Source: Phascolarctobacterium sp. (lineage in GTDB: Bacteria > Bacillota > Negativicutes > Acidaminococcales > Acidaminococcaceae). From it: 44,198 nt of DNA. Where the stretch lies: the NCBI GenBank assembly GCA_030523325.1, contig JAUNIS010000020.1:1-44198 (forward strand). The letters run 5' to 3'. A program made the translations under genes and the position numbers. Positions 1 through 8,713 of this stretch are shown piece by piece. Positions within the stretch are counted from its first letter, which is position 1; each line of letters begins with the position of its first letter. The notes below the pieces were generated by a model. It was not told the DNA's origin. It searched no databases and saw only the letters and a program-made list of their open reading frames with translations.

Positions 1-240
1 CTCCGTTGCCGACGAAATGTTTTTATAAATGCACTTTTACAAGATAAATTTTTTAGCATTTCGTCGATGATATGCCCAAGTCCTTGGAAATTTTTTTGAG
101 TTCTCTGACTAAGACCTCAGGCCTTTAAAATATTTTAAAAGTTCAACATTATTTTGACAAATCTTTCAGTTAGAATTAATCCTACATATTATAATAAAGG
201 TATATGTTCTTTTTCCTTAATTTGTTGTAAGTAAAATTTT
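1..240. other. Upstream intergenic stretch without a gene
   Basis: No convincing coding region is visible before the penicillin-binding protein gene. The stretch is strongly AT-rich. It holds a perfect 10-bp inverted repeat (CGACGAAATG at 10-19, CATTTCGTCG at 57-66, 37-nt loop) and a near-palindromic AT run around 123-142. A short CCAA/TTGG hairpin near 76-87 is followed by a T run and could be a weak terminator of a gene lying before the window. Confidence 0.5.
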
Positions 241-269
241 ATGACAAAGAGAATTATTAGTGGTATAAT
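241..269 (+). promoter_or_regulatory. Promoter of the penicillin-binding protein gene
   Basis: A -35 box ATGACA (241-246), a 17-bp spacer and a consensus -10 TATAAT (264-269) preceded by TGG (extended -10). The transcript would start near 276. GAGAGG at 311-316 is the ribosome binding site for the ATG at 322. Confidence 0.7.
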
Positions 270-321
270 ATAGTGAATTTTTATTGGCTCCCATAAATTA
301 AATAAATAAAGAGAGGTTTTT

Positions 322-2388
322 ATGTTTAAAGCATTTAAATTGTTGCTGCTAAGCATTTTATGTTTAGTGGCCATTGTCTTATCTGTCAGCATGGGTTTCT
401 CTAGCGTTTTTGCTCCAACTAACATGGACGAGGCTTTAAATCCTGATGCTGCTTCTCAATTTTTTGACAATAATGGTAACGTAATTTACACGACTTATTC
501 TGAACAGCGTCGCATTCCCATTACCTTTGACAAGATCCCTAAGCATGTTCGTGATGCATTCATCGCTATCGAAGACAATCGTTTCTACGAACATGGCGGT
601 GTTGATATCCGTGGTACTGCTCGTGCTCTCGTTTCGACACTGAGCGGTCAAGAGGTTCAGGGTGGTTCTACCATTACCCAACAATTAGCAAAGAATGCTT
701 TCTTAACTCAAGAGCGTTCTATCAAGAGAAAAATCAAGGAAGCTTTCATCGCTAGAGAATTAGAAAAAAAATATACCAAAGACGAAATACTCACCATGTA
801 CCTCAACCAAATATATTTTGGACATGGTACCTATGGTTTGCAAGCTGCTTCTCAGTTTTATTTTGGTAAGGATTGCCAAAACTTAGACATTGCCGAGGCC
901 GCAACACTCGCAGCCATTCCGAAAAGCCCTAACTACTACAATCCTTTTGGTAATCGCGAAGAAGCCAAAAAACGTAGAATGCTTGTAATTGACCAAATGG
1001 TTAAATACAACCTCATTACCAAAGCCCAGGGTGAAGCTGCCAAAGCCGAAGATGTTAAATTCGATCCTGCTAAAAACATCGATGTTGATTTACGTGGTTA
1101 CTTCTACGACATGATTATCGCCGAGGTAATCGACAAATATGGTGCGGATGCATTATATAAAGGCGGCTTGAAAATTTACACCACCTTGGATCCTGATATG
1201 CAAAAAGCAGCAGAAAATTCTATCCACCACTTGCCTACCTTCTATACTGACGGTAACAAGCTCACTCAACCCCAAGTTGCACTTGTCGCTGTCGACCCAA
1301 GAACTGGTTTCATTAAAGCAATGATTGGCGGACGTGGTCAGGACAAATTTAACCGTGCGACCATGGCAGTTCGTCAACCTGGTTCTTCCTTTAAACCCTT
1401 CGTTTATTTAACAGCTATGCAAAAAGGCATGACTCCTGCAACCGTTATTGAAGATAAAGCGGAAGATTTCGGCGGTGGGTGGACTCCTAAGAACTCTAGT
1501 GGCAAGGAACACGGCAAGGTTTCTGTACGTCAAGCCCTAGTTCATTCCTATAACATTCCTACCGTTAAAATTGCGAGAAAAGCCGGTACCTACGAAATCG
1601 TCAAGAATGCCGAGGCAATGGGTATCACCACTTTGCAGGAAAATGGTAAATATTCCGACAACAACTTAGCTATGTCCATTGGTGGTTTATCCAAGGGTGT
1701 CTCTCCCATTGAAATGGCTTCTGCTTATGGTGTTCTTGCAAGAAATGGTAAATATGTCAAAGCATCCGCAATTAAAAAGATTGTAGACCGTGACGGCAAG
1801 GTATTGTACGAAAATAAAAATACCCCGAAAAACGTTGTTGATGCAGGCAGCTGCTACCTCGTAACAAATATGTTGCAAGACGTACTTATTAGCGGTACCG
1901 CTGGTGGTATGGGCATTGGTCGTCCTGCAGCTGGTAAAACCGGTACAACCGATAGCAGCGTCGATGCTTGGTTTGTTGGTTATACACCGGATCTGTCCTG
2001 CGCAGTTTGGTTTGGTGACGACAACAACCAATCCATGGGCAATATGTATGGTAGCGGTGCACCTCTTTCTATCTGGCATAACTTTATGATTAATGCTCTC
2101 GCTAATGTTCCTGCTTCTAACTTTGTTAATCCTGGTGTAACCGTACCTCCTCCGCCGGAAATTAAGCAAGACGAAAAAGAAGAGCTAGATGAAAACGGCA
2201 AACCTATCAAGAAGGATAAAGATGGCAAGCCCATCCAAGAAAACAAAAAAACTGATAAGCCTACCGTAAGCACCGAACCTCAGAAGAAAAAATCTTCTAC
2301 CAAAGAAAAGGTTAAATCTGCAATTAGCAATATCGAAAATAAAGCGAAAAAGGTTATTGTAGGCAATAAACCTACTAAACAAAATTAA
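322..2388 (+). CDS. Class A penicillin-binding protein (PBP1A type, transglycosylase/transpeptidase)
   Basis: Bifunctional peptidoglycan synthase anchored in the inner membrane. It polymerises lipid II and cross-links stem peptides. A single N-terminal membrane segment covers about residues 7-29. The glycosyltransferase 51 domain follows, with EDNRFYEHGG (84-93, catalytic Glu) and GGSTITQQLAKN (114-125). The transpeptidase domain has all three motifs: SSFK at 355-358 (nucleophile Ser355), SYN at 409-411 and KTGT at 539-542. The last 75 or so residues are a Lys/Glu/Pro-rich, low-complexity tail, common in this family and probably disordered. The 688-aa length is normal. It is a single-gene transcript with its own promoter and terminator. 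Which paralogue it is (PBP1A, PBP2A or PbpF) cannot be settled here. Confidence 0.95.
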   Translation: MFKAFKLLLLSILCLVAIVLSVSMGFSSVFAPTNMDEALNPDAASQFFDNNGNVIYTTYSEQRRIPITFDKIPKHVRDAFIAIEDNRFYEHGGVDIRGTARALVSTLSGQEVQGGSTITQQLAKNAFLTQERSIKRKIKEAFIARELEKKYTKDEILTMYLNQIYFGHGTYGLQAASQFYFGKDCQNLDIAEAATLAAIPKSPNYYNPFGNREEAKKRRMLVIDQMVKYNLITKAQGEAAKAEDVKFDPAKNIDVDLRGYFYDMIIAEVIDKYGADALYKGGLKIYTTLDPDMQKAAENSIHHLPTFYTDGNKLTQPQVALVAVDPRTGFIKAMIGGRGQDKFNRATMAVRQPGSSFKPFVYLTAMQKGMTPATVIEDKAEDFGGGWTPKNSSGKEHGKVSVRQALVHSYNIPTVKIARKAGTYEIVKNAEAMGITTLQENGKYSDNNLAMSIGGLSKGVSPIEMASAYGVLARNGKYVKASAIKKIVDRDGKVLYENKNTPKNVVDAGSCYLVTNMLQDVLISGTAGGMGIGRPAAGKTGTTDSSVDAWFVGYTPDLSCAVWFGDDNNQSMGNMYGSGAPLSIWHNFMINALANVPASNFVNPGVTVPPPPEIKQDEKEELDENGKPIKKDKDGKPIQENKKTDKPTVSTEPQKKKSSTKEKVKSAISNIENKAKKVIVGNKPTKQN

Positions 2389-2396
2389 ATTTTTCT

Positions 2397-2428
2397 AGAG
2401 CACGAAAAAATTCGTGCTCTATTTTTCT
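2397..2428 (+). terminator. Intrinsic terminator after the penicillin-binding protein gene
   Basis: Perfect 10-bp stem (AGAGCACGAA at 2397-2406, TTCGTGCTCT at 2411-2420) with an AAAA loop, followed by ATTTTTCTT. It starts nine bases after the stop codon. Confidence 0.9.
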
Positions 2429-2450
2429 TACTGAATTATTTTTGCGATTT

Positions 2451-2487
2451 GTATACAGTATACGAAAATGATATTTTGTGGTATAAT
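2451..2487 (+). promoter_or_regulatory. Promoter of the carboxyltransferase gene with overlapping palindromic operator
   Basis: Consensus extended -10 TGG-TATAAT (2479-2487) without a good -35 box. At the -35 position lies GTATAC-A-GTATAC (2451-2463), two copies of a self-complementary hexamer one base apart. A perfect -10 with a palindrome in place of the -35 suggests a regulated promoter. The regulator is unknown. Confidence 0.6.
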
Positions 2488-2553
2488 AGGGGAGTCAAAT
2501 CATATATTTTTTATCATATGTTTTTAAATTTATCTTTATATAAGGAGATTCTC

Positions 2554-3924
2554 ATGGCAAACAAACCCTTAAAAATTGTTGAAACTGTTATTCGCGATGG
2601 TCATCAATCCCTTTGTGCAACAAGAATGCGTATTAGCGATATGCTGCCCGTTCTTGAGCAAATGGATGATGTTGGCTACTACGCTATCGAAGCTTGGGGC
2701 GGTGCAACCTTTGACGCTTGCCTCCGTTTTTTAAATGAAGATCCCTGGGAAAGATTACGTACCTTAAAAAAACATTTGAAAAAGACTCCTATTCAAATGC
2801 TTTTACGCGGTCAAAATCTTTTGGGCTACAACCACTATGCAGATGACGTAGTTCGTGAATTCTGTAAACGTAGTGTTGATAACGGTGTTTCCATTATCCG
2901 TATTTTTGACGCACTGAACGATACTCGTAACTTAGAATGCGCAATGCGTGCAACTAAAGACGCAGGCGGACATGCACAAGGCTGTATCGTTTATACTATT
3001 AGCCCCTACCATAGAGACGAAGATTTTGTCAAGCTTGGTCAAGAGCTTGTAGATATGGGTGCCGATTCCATCTGTATTAAAGACATGGCAGGTCTCTTAG
3101 CACCTTACGCAGCTGTTAACCTTGTCAAAGCTCTCAAGGCTAATTTAAGCATTCCCATTAACCTGCATACTCATTTTACATCCGGCATGGGCGATATGAC
3201 TTATCTCAAGGCTGCAGAGGCTGGTGTAGATATTGTCGACACTGCCCTATCCCCCTTCTCTTGTGCAACCAGCCAACCCTGCACCGAAAGTCTTGTTGCA
3301 ACTCTTAAGGGCAGCGATATCGATACTGGTTTAGATCTCAAAAAGCTCAACACCTTGGCTGAACATTTCAAAAAAGTTCGCACCAATATCGTACACGACT
3401 TCAACTTAAACAATAGCATCAACATCGACCCGAAGGTTCTCTCCTTCCAAATTCCTGGTGGCATGCTTTCCAACTTGCTGAACCAAATGCGTGAGATGGG
3501 CGTTGCTGAAAAATATCCTCAACTTCTCGAAGAGATGCCCATCGTTCGTGCTGAACTCGGCTATCCTCCTCTTGTAACTCCTATGAGTCAAATCGTTGCC
3601 TCCATGGCAGTTTTAAATGTTGCTCTGGGTCGTTACAAAATGATTCCTCGTGAGGTAAAGGACCTCGTGCTCGGCAAATACGGTAAGACTCCTGGTCCTA
3701 TCGATCCTGCTGTTCAAAAGCTTGCTATCGGCGATGCTCCTCAAATCGATCATCGTCCTGCAGATGACATTCCACCTCAACTCAAGAAAATTCAAGAAAA
3801 ACTTGCAGATGAAGGTTTCACCAATGCATCTATGGAGGACGTGCTCAGTTACGCATCCTTCCCCGACGTTGCACTTCAATTCATGAAGGGCAGCATCATT
3901 GGTTCCCACTTCCGCGACATGTAA
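2554..3924 (+). CDS. oadA: Biotin-dependent carboxyltransferase subunit (oxaloacetate decarboxylase alpha / pyruvate carboxylase subunit B type)
   Basis: Carboxyltransferase that moves CO2 between oxaloacetate (or methylmalonyl-CoA/pyruvate) and biotin on a partner protein. Signature residues: TVIRDGHQS near the N-terminus (metal-binding Asp), CIKDMAG (carbamylated Lys) and LHTHFTSG (metal-binding HxH). A conserved C-terminal PYC/OADA region follows. The start chosen is ATG 2554, 35 codons inside the longest open frame. AAGGAG (2542-2547) precedes it, the protein then begins MANKPLKIVE as relatives do, and the longer frame would run through the promoter. At 456 aa it ends before any biotinyl-lysine domain (no AMKM-like motif), so it must work with a separate biotin carrier encoded elsewhere. 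Whether it serves Na+-pumping decarboxylation, pyruvate carboxylation or transcarboxylation cannot be decided from this gene. Confidence 0.88.
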   Translation: MANKPLKIVETVIRDGHQSLCATRMRISDMLPVLEQMDDVGYYAIEAWGGATFDACLRFLNEDPWERLRTLKKHLKKTPIQMLLRGQNLLGYNHYADDVVREFCKRSVDNGVSIIRIFDALNDTRNLECAMRATKDAGGHAQGCIVYTISPYHRDEDFVKLGQELVDMGADSICIKDMAGLLAPYAAVNLVKALKANLSIPINLHTHFTSGMGDMTYLKAAEAGVDIVDTALSPFSCATSQPCTESLVATLKGSDIDTGLDLKKLNTLAEHFKKVRTNIVHDFNLNNSINIDPKVLSFQIPGGMLSNLLNQMREMGVAEKYPQLLEEMPIVRAELGYPPLVTPMSQIVASMAVLNVALGRYKMIPREVKDLVLGKYGKTPGPIDPAVQKLAIGDAPQIDHRPADDIPPQLKKIQEKLADEGFTNASMEDVLSYASFPDVALQFMKGSIIGSHFRDM

Positions 3925-3932
3925 TAAAAATT

Positions 3933-3973
3933 GCACCCTATAGCTCAAGGGCTATGGGGTGCTTTTATTTTTA
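3933..3973. terminator. Bidirectional intrinsic terminator between convergent genes
   Basis: Twelve-pair stem GCACCCTATAGC (3933-3944) / GCTATGGGGTGC (3951-3962) with one U-G pair and a 6-nt loop. TTTTATTTTTA follows on plus. On minus the same stem is followed by AATTTTTATT. It serves both the carboxyltransferase gene and the exporter gene that ends at 3971. Confidence 0.88.
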
Positions 3974-5338
3974 GTCTTCTAAATTTTCTTCTTTTATCTC
4001 TTCGTGAATATGCTCAGGCTCATGAATAAGCTTGATGCCTACACGGTCGATGCGCATGGAATCAATTTCTTCAATTGTAAAGATGGCCGCCTCAGTCTCA
4101 ACTGTTTTGCCAACTCGTGCTGGCAATTCTACTTGGTTGTAGAGCCAGCCACCAATTGTGTCATACTCTTCGGTATCAAGCTCAAGCTCGAAGGTTTCAT
4201 TAACGTCTTCGATAAGCATCTTCCCGTCCAAGGAGAAGGTTTTATTGCCCTTGTCCTCTACCTCGGGTCTTTCTTCGTCAAATTCGTCCTGAATTTCACC
4301 GACAATTTCTTCCAAGATGTCTTCCACCGTTACCATACCTTGCGTACCACCGAATTCGTCAATAAGAATTGCTAGCTGGGCACGACGCTTCTGCAAGGTG
4401 CGTAGCAGTTTTGAAACTGGCAAGGTTTCCGGCACAAAAAGTACCTTACGAGTCAGTTTAGCAAGCTTGGGTTCATTTTCCTGAGCTAAAGCATTAAGCA
4501 AGTCTTTGATATGCAGGAAACCGACGATGTGGTCCTTATCTTCCTTACAGACAGGATAGCGCGTCAATTTTTCCTCGCGAATCTTTTGCATATTTTCTTC
4601 GAAGGAATCCTCAAGATAGAGGCAAACCATATCGGTACGAGGAACCATGATATCCCCTGCCTTACGGTCGGAGAAATCGAAAACATTGTCAAGATAAGTT
4701 AATTCTGTTTTGTCGATATAACCATGCTTGTGACTTTCTTCCATAAGCAGGCGAATTTCTTCCTCGTTATGAGCTTCTTCAGTTTCACTCGCCACCTCAA
4801 CGCCCATCAGACTGAGAATCCAATTGGCAACGTGATTCATAAACCAAACTGCTGGATACATCAGCTTGTGGAATATTTTTAAAGGCCAGGCAACAAAAAG
4901 AACAATATCCTCCGTCTTTTGGATGGACAAGGATTTAGGAACAAGCTCGCCTAAAACGATATGAAAGGCAGTGATAACGGAAAAGCCAACCACAAATCCA
5001 ATGGTATGCTCAACATTTTCCGGCAAGGAAAATAATTTAAAAAGTGGTGCGAGCAATTTAATTACCGTTGGTTCACCAATCCAACCAAGTCCCAAGGAGG
5101 CAATGGTAATACCAAGCTGAGTAACAGAAAGATATGCATCGAGATGCTCCGTTACTTCCCTAGCATGCTTTGCCCGAGAGTTGCCTTCTTTAATTAAAGT
5201 ATCGAGCCTTGACTGACGAATTTTTACAATGGAAAACTCCGAAGCTACGAAGAATCCATTCATAGCAACTAGTACGATAATGACTACTACGTTTATACTA
5301 TTTATAAGATATTCCAAAAGACATCCACGCTCTGCCAA
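3971..5338 (-). CDS. CNNM/CorC-family membrane protein (DUF21 - CBS pair - CorC_HlyC domain)
   Basis: Integral membrane protein of the CNNM/TlyC 'hemolysin' family, members of which export Mg2+/Co2+ or modulate divalent-cation homeostasis. The N-terminal DUF21 region holds hydrophobic helices from about residue 9 (AMNGFFVASEFSIVKIR is typical of the family). A tandem CBS pair follows (MVPRTDMVCLYLED ... VCKEDKDHIVGFLHIKDLL ... LIDEFGGTQGMVTVEDILEE, the last giving the usual nucleotide-binding pattern). A C-terminal CorC_HlyC domain ends in an acidic tail. Length 455 aa is normal. The start appears to be TTG at 5338 behind a strong but rather distant GGAGGTGAGG (5353-5362); I see no in-frame ATG near that site. 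The substrate and the direction of transport are not shown by sequence. Confidence 0.88.
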   Translation of the reverse strand: MAERGCLLEYLINSINVVVIIVLVAMNGFFVASEFSIVKIRQSRLDTLIKEGNSRAKHAREVTEHLDAYLSVTQLGITIASLGLGWIGEPTVIKLLAPLFKLFSLPENVEHTIGFVVGFSVITAFHIVLGELVPKSLSIQKTEDIVLFVAWPLKIFHKLMYPAVWFMNHVANWILSLMGVEVASETEEAHNEEEIRLLMEESHKHGYIDKTELTYLDNVFDFSDRKAGDIMVPRTDMVCLYLEDSFEENMQKIREEKLTRYPVCKEDKDHIVGFLHIKDLLNALAQENEPKLAKLTRKVLFVPETLPVSKLLRTLQKRRAQLAILIDEFGGTQGMVTVEDILEEIVGEIQDEFDEERPEVEDKGNKTFSLDGKMLIEDVNETFELELDTEEYDTIGGWLYNQVELPARVGKTVETEAAIFTIEEIDSMRIDRVGIKLIHEPEHIHEEIKEENLED

Positions 5339-5381
5339 GGCAAAACGCAGAACCTCACCTCCAAATTATACATAATGAGAT

Positions 5382-5411
5382 ATTTTATCATAAAACGTAT
5401 ACGAATGTAAA
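5382..5411 (-). promoter_or_regulatory. Probable promoter of the CNNM gene
   Basis: Read on minus: -35 TTTACA (5411-5406), 18-bp spacer containing the palindrome CGTATACG (5396-5403), -10 TAAAAT (5387-5382). A second possible set (TTATGA 5393-5388, TATAAT 5370-5365) would start transcription inside the ribosome binding site and is less likely. The block around the -10 is nearly identical to the tctB promoter (see findings). Confidence 0.5.
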
Positions 5412-5489
5412 GAATCAAGGATGACGGAATTGATAATTGATAATTTATGGAGCAGTTAGATGAATTAAAAAGGTCTTATATCAACCAAC

Positions 5490-5525
5490 AAAGCGCTGCC
5501 GCATCCAAATGCGACAGCGCTTTTG
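5490..5525 (-). terminator. Intrinsic terminator after ileS
   Basis: Stem of about 13 pairs: AAGCGCTGCCGCA (5491-5503) with TGCGACAGCGCTT (5510-5522) around a six-base loop. It lies about 35 bp downstream of the ileS stop codon. T-rich sequence follows on both strands, so it may also work on plus. Confidence 0.75.
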
Positions 5526-5555
5526 ATTTAGAGCATTATTAATTTAGACTGCGAA

Positions 5556-8345
5556 TTATTTCAAAGCGGCAGCGCAACGAGGACAAAGGGTAGGATGTTC
5601 TGCGTCAGCACCAACTTCTTCGCTATAAATCCAGCAGCGTTCACATTTCTTGCCGGCAGCTGCTTTAACAATAACCTTTAAGTCTTCTCGACCTGTTGCG
5701 GTTGCTTCATCACAAGTGCCTTCAACAAGCTTTGCTTGAGAAACGATGAGGAAGGTCTTCAGTTCTTCACCAACAGATTGAAGAATTGTTAAAGCTTCAC
5801 CAGTTGCATAAAGCTCTACGGCAGCATCGAGGGAGTTGCCGATAACCTTGTCACGACGAGCAACCTCTAAAACTTTGTTTACTTCGGAACGAACTGCCAT
5901 GAAGTTTTCGAACTTGCTTTCGAGAGCTTCATCAAGATATTCTTCCTTAACTTGGGGCCAGGGAAGCATTTGGCAAGAGAGCGGTGCATCGGCAGGCTTC
6001 TTCATGAATTGCCATACTTCTTCCATGGTGAAGGAAAGCACGGGCATGAGCATAGCAACTAAATCATAAAGGATTTCGTACATAGCTGTTTGAGCGCTAC
6101 GACGTTCTTTGCTATCTGACTTGCAAGCGTACAGACGATCCTTAATGATATCCATATAGAAGGAAGACATTTCTACGGAGCAGAAATTATGAATTGCATG
6201 ATAAAGAACATGGAAATCATAAGCTTCGTAAGCAGCACTAACCTCTTTCTTCAAAAGTTGGAGATGCATGAGAGCCCATTTATCAAGTTCAAGCATTTCG
6301 TCATAGGATACTGCATCCTTTTCATAATTGAAATCGTTAGTGTTGGAGAGGATGTAACGCATGGTGTTGCGAATCTTACGATATGCGTCAGAAAGTTGTT
6401 TTAAGATTTTGTCGGACAGACGGATATCAGCCTTGTAGTCAGAGGATGCTGCCCACAGACGAATGATATCAGCGCCGAATTTTTTAATTACATCTTGCGG
6501 AACGATAACGTTACCAACGGATTTAGACATCTTGCGACCTTCGCCGTCAACAACATAGCCGTGAGTCAATACGGATTTGTAAGGAGCCTTGCCGGATACA
6601 GCAACAGATGTGAGGATGGAGGATTGGAACCAACCACGATGTTGGTCACTGCCTTCCAAATACATATCTACAGGCCAAGCGAGTTCGGGTCTCTTAGCAC
6701 ATACTGCAAAGTGAGAGGAACCAGAGTCAAACCATACGTCCATGGTATCACTTTCTTTAGTGAATTTGTCATGACCACAGCTCGGGCATTTGAATCCCTC
6801 AGGAAGCAGCTCATCAGCTTCACGAGCCCACCAAGCATCGGAGCCTTCTTTAGCAAAAATATCAGCAACAGAATTAATTGTTTCGTCATTGATAACATGT
6901 TCGCCACATTTATCGCAATAGAATACGGGAATAGGAACGCCCCAAACACGTTGACGAGAAATACACCAATCGTGACGGTCGCTAACCATATTGTGAATGC
7001 GTTGTTGACCCCAAGAAGGAATCCACTCAACGTCGTTAGCGATTGCCTTTAAGGTGTCGTCACGGAAACCATCAACGGATGCAAACCATTGAGCGGTAGC
7101 ACGGAAAATGATGGGGTTTTTACAACGCCAGCAGTGAGCGTATTGGTGCTTAATATTTTCCTTGCCAAGTAAGACGCCAAGCTCTGCTAAATATTTAAGA
7201 ATAGGAATATTAGCGTCGAATACGAACATGCCTGCGAATTTGTCGCCTGCTTCGGAGGTAAATTTACCTTGATTATCTACAGGGCAAAGGATGGGCAGCT
7301 TGTAAACAAGACCGGTTTCAAAGTCGACATCACCATGACCAGGAGCTGTATGTACGCAACCAGTACCAGCTTCAAGAGTTACGTAATCGGCAAGAACTAC
7401 GAGGCTCTTACGATTATTGTATTCGGGGAAAGGATGAACGCATTCAGCGTATTCCATTTCTTTACCCATGGTTGTACCATAAATTTCGCCAAATTCTTTA
7501 TGACATTTTTTAGCAACCTCATCAACGAGATCCTTAGCCATGAAAAGAACTTCGCCTTCGCATTCAACCCAAGCATATTCAAGAGTCGGAGAAAGACATA
7601 CAGCTACGTTAGCCGGCATAGTCCAGGGAGTGGTTGTCCAAATAACCATGTAAGCCTTTTTGCCTTGGCAAGCAGCAGGCATTTTACCATTGTCTTTTAC
7701 GATGGGCATCTTTACGAAAATAGTCGGAGTTTTTTGTTCGCCGTATTCGATTTCAGCTTCGGCAAGAGCAGTTTCGCAATGAGGACACCAATAAACAGTC
7801 TTTTTGCCTTTGTAAATGTAGCCTTTTTTAGCCATGGTACCAAATACGCGAATTTGCTCAGCTTCAAAGCTATGATGCAAAGTTACATAGGGGTTTTCCC
7901 AGTCGCCCAATACACCAAGACGTTTGAAATCTTCACGTTGGATGCTGAGCCATTGTAAAGCAAATTCGTGACATTTACGACGAAGAGTCAGAGGATCTAG
8001 TTGGCTGCGGTCCAGGCCCAATTCTTTAATAGCAGCATGTTCGATGGGCATGCCGTGAGTATCCCAGCCGGGAACGTAAGGAACATCAAAGCCTTGTGCA
8101 TATTTATATTTTACAATGATATCTTTTAAAATTTTATTCAGAGCAGTACCCATATGAATCTTGCCATTAGCATAGGGAGGGCCATCATGAAGAACCCATT
8201 TCGGCATATCGGCATGCAAATCATGTTTTTTCCAATAAATATCGTTGTCTTGCCAGAATTTTAAAAATTCAGGTTCGCGTTGGGGCAAATTACCACGCAT
8301 GGGGAACTCTGTTTCCGGCAAATTAAGAGTTGTAGAATAATCCAT
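5556..8345 (-). CDS. ileS: Isoleucyl-tRNA synthetase
   Basis: Class I aminoacyl-tRNA synthetase that charges tRNA-Ile in the cytoplasm and edits misactivated valine. The nucleotide-binding signature is PPYANGKIHMGTALNK near residue 60, a HIGH-motif variant with HMGT. WTTTPWTMPANVAV marks the CP1 editing domain. GRKMSKSVGN is the KMSKS loop. The C-terminus holds two zinc-binding cysteine pairs (CERC and CPRC). Length 929 aa is normal. ATG 8345 is chosen because GGAGGA (8353-8358) lies seven bases before it; a TTG five codons upstream would put that site inside the gene. A T-box leader controls it. It follows the divIVA cluster as in many Firmicutes but is transcribed separately. Confidence 0.98.
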   Translation of the reverse strand: MDYSTTLNLPETEFPMRGNLPQREPEFLKFWQDNDIYWKKHDLHADMPKWVLHDGPPYANGKIHMGTALNKILKDIIVKYKYAQGFDVPYVPGWDTHGMPIEHAAIKELGLDRSQLDPLTLRRKCHEFALQWLSIQREDFKRLGVLGDWENPYVTLHHSFEAEQIRVFGTMAKKGYIYKGKKTVYWCPHCETALAEAEIEYGEQKTPTIFVKMPIVKDNGKMPAACQGKKAYMVIWTTTPWTMPANVAVCLSPTLEYAWVECEGEVLFMAKDLVDEVAKKCHKEFGEIYGTTMGKEMEYAECVHPFPEYNNRKSLVVLADYVTLEAGTGCVHTAPGHGDVDFETGLVYKLPILCPVDNQGKFTSEAGDKFAGMFVFDANIPILKYLAELGVLLGKENIKHQYAHCWRCKNPIIFRATAQWFASVDGFRDDTLKAIANDVEWIPSWGQQRIHNMVSDRHDWCISRQRVWGVPIPVFYCDKCGEHVINDETINSVADIFAKEGSDAWWAREADELLPEGFKCPSCGHDKFTKESDTMDVWFDSGSSHFAVCAKRPELAWPVDMYLEGSDQHRGWFQSSILTSVAVSGKAPYKSVLTHGYVVDGEGRKMSKSVGNVIVPQDVIKKFGADIIRLWAASSDYKADIRLSDKILKQLSDAYRKIRNTMRYILSNTNDFNYEKDAVSYDEMLELDKWALMHLQLLKKEVSAAYEAYDFHVLYHAIHNFCSVEMSSFYMDIIKDRLYACKSDSKERRSAQTAMYEILYDLVAMLMPVLSFTMEEVWQFMKKPADAPLSCQMLPWPQVKEEYLDEALESKFENFMAVRSEVNKVLEVARRDKVIGNSLDAAVELYATGEALTILQSVGEELKTFLIVSQAKLVEGTCDEATATGREDLKVIVKAAAGKKCERCWIYSEEVGADAEHPTLCPRCAAALK

Positions 8346-8387
8346 TACATATTCCTCCAATAATATAACATAAAATAATTAACAATA

Positions 8388-8660
8388 TAAAAACCCCGTC
8401 CCAGCAAGGGACGAGGTCTAAAACAAATTTAGATACCCGTGGTACCACCCTCATGAATGCTAATAGCGTCCACTCGTCTTCGCTGTATCGGGCGAACCCG
8501 TAAGCAACTAATTTCGAAAAGATTTCACTGCCTCCGCTCCAAAGTGATCTTCGTTCTAACCTGCTTGTAACTAGGCTCCCACCATTTCCTAGCTCGCTGC
8601 ATAAAGAAGGAAAGACTACTGTCTTTATCATCGCGTTCAAGATAAAAATTTACAACATAT
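8388..8660 (-). promoter_or_regulatory. T-box riboswitch (isoleucine) upstream of ileS
   Basis: On minus the leader shows the T-box hallmarks in order. A stem I region holds GGTGGGAGCC. The specifier codon ATC (8548-8546) sits just before the conserved ACTTTGGAGC. The T-box proper is AGGGTGGTACCACGGG (about 8452-8437). A terminator follows: CCTCGTCCC / GGGACGGGG (8416-8394) plus a T run. The ATC specifier fits tRNA-Ile and the downstream gene. Uncharged tRNA-Ile is expected to stabilise the antiterminator and switch ileS on. Confidence 0.95.
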
Positions 8661-8662
8661 GT

Positions 8663-8691
8663 ATTATATATAAAAAGGTTAACTAAGTCAA
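8663..8691 (-). promoter_or_regulatory. Promoter of the ileS T-box transcript
   Basis: Minus strand -35 TTGACT (8691-8686), 17-bp spacer, -10 TATAAT (8668-8663). The transcript would start near 8656, at the 5' edge of the T-box. Confidence 0.8.
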
Positions 8692-8713
8692 TATGAATAA
8701 AGGCAAAAAACTA

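Noticed and set aside
10..66. 10-bp inverted repeat at the window start as a terminator or transposon end
   Set aside because: The loop is 37 nt, no T-run follows the second arm, and no transposase is near; left as an unexplained repeat.
1687..2169. 160-codon frame opposite the penicillin-binding protein gene
   Set aside because: It lies wholly inside a well-supported gene on the other strand, has no ribosome binding site and shows no domain.
6495..7958. Long open frames on plus opposite ileS
   Set aside because: Antisense shadows of ileS codon usage; no start signals or recognisable protein features.
8346..8360. TTG start five codons upstream for ileS
   Set aside because: The ribosome binding site GGAGGA would be inside the coding sequence.
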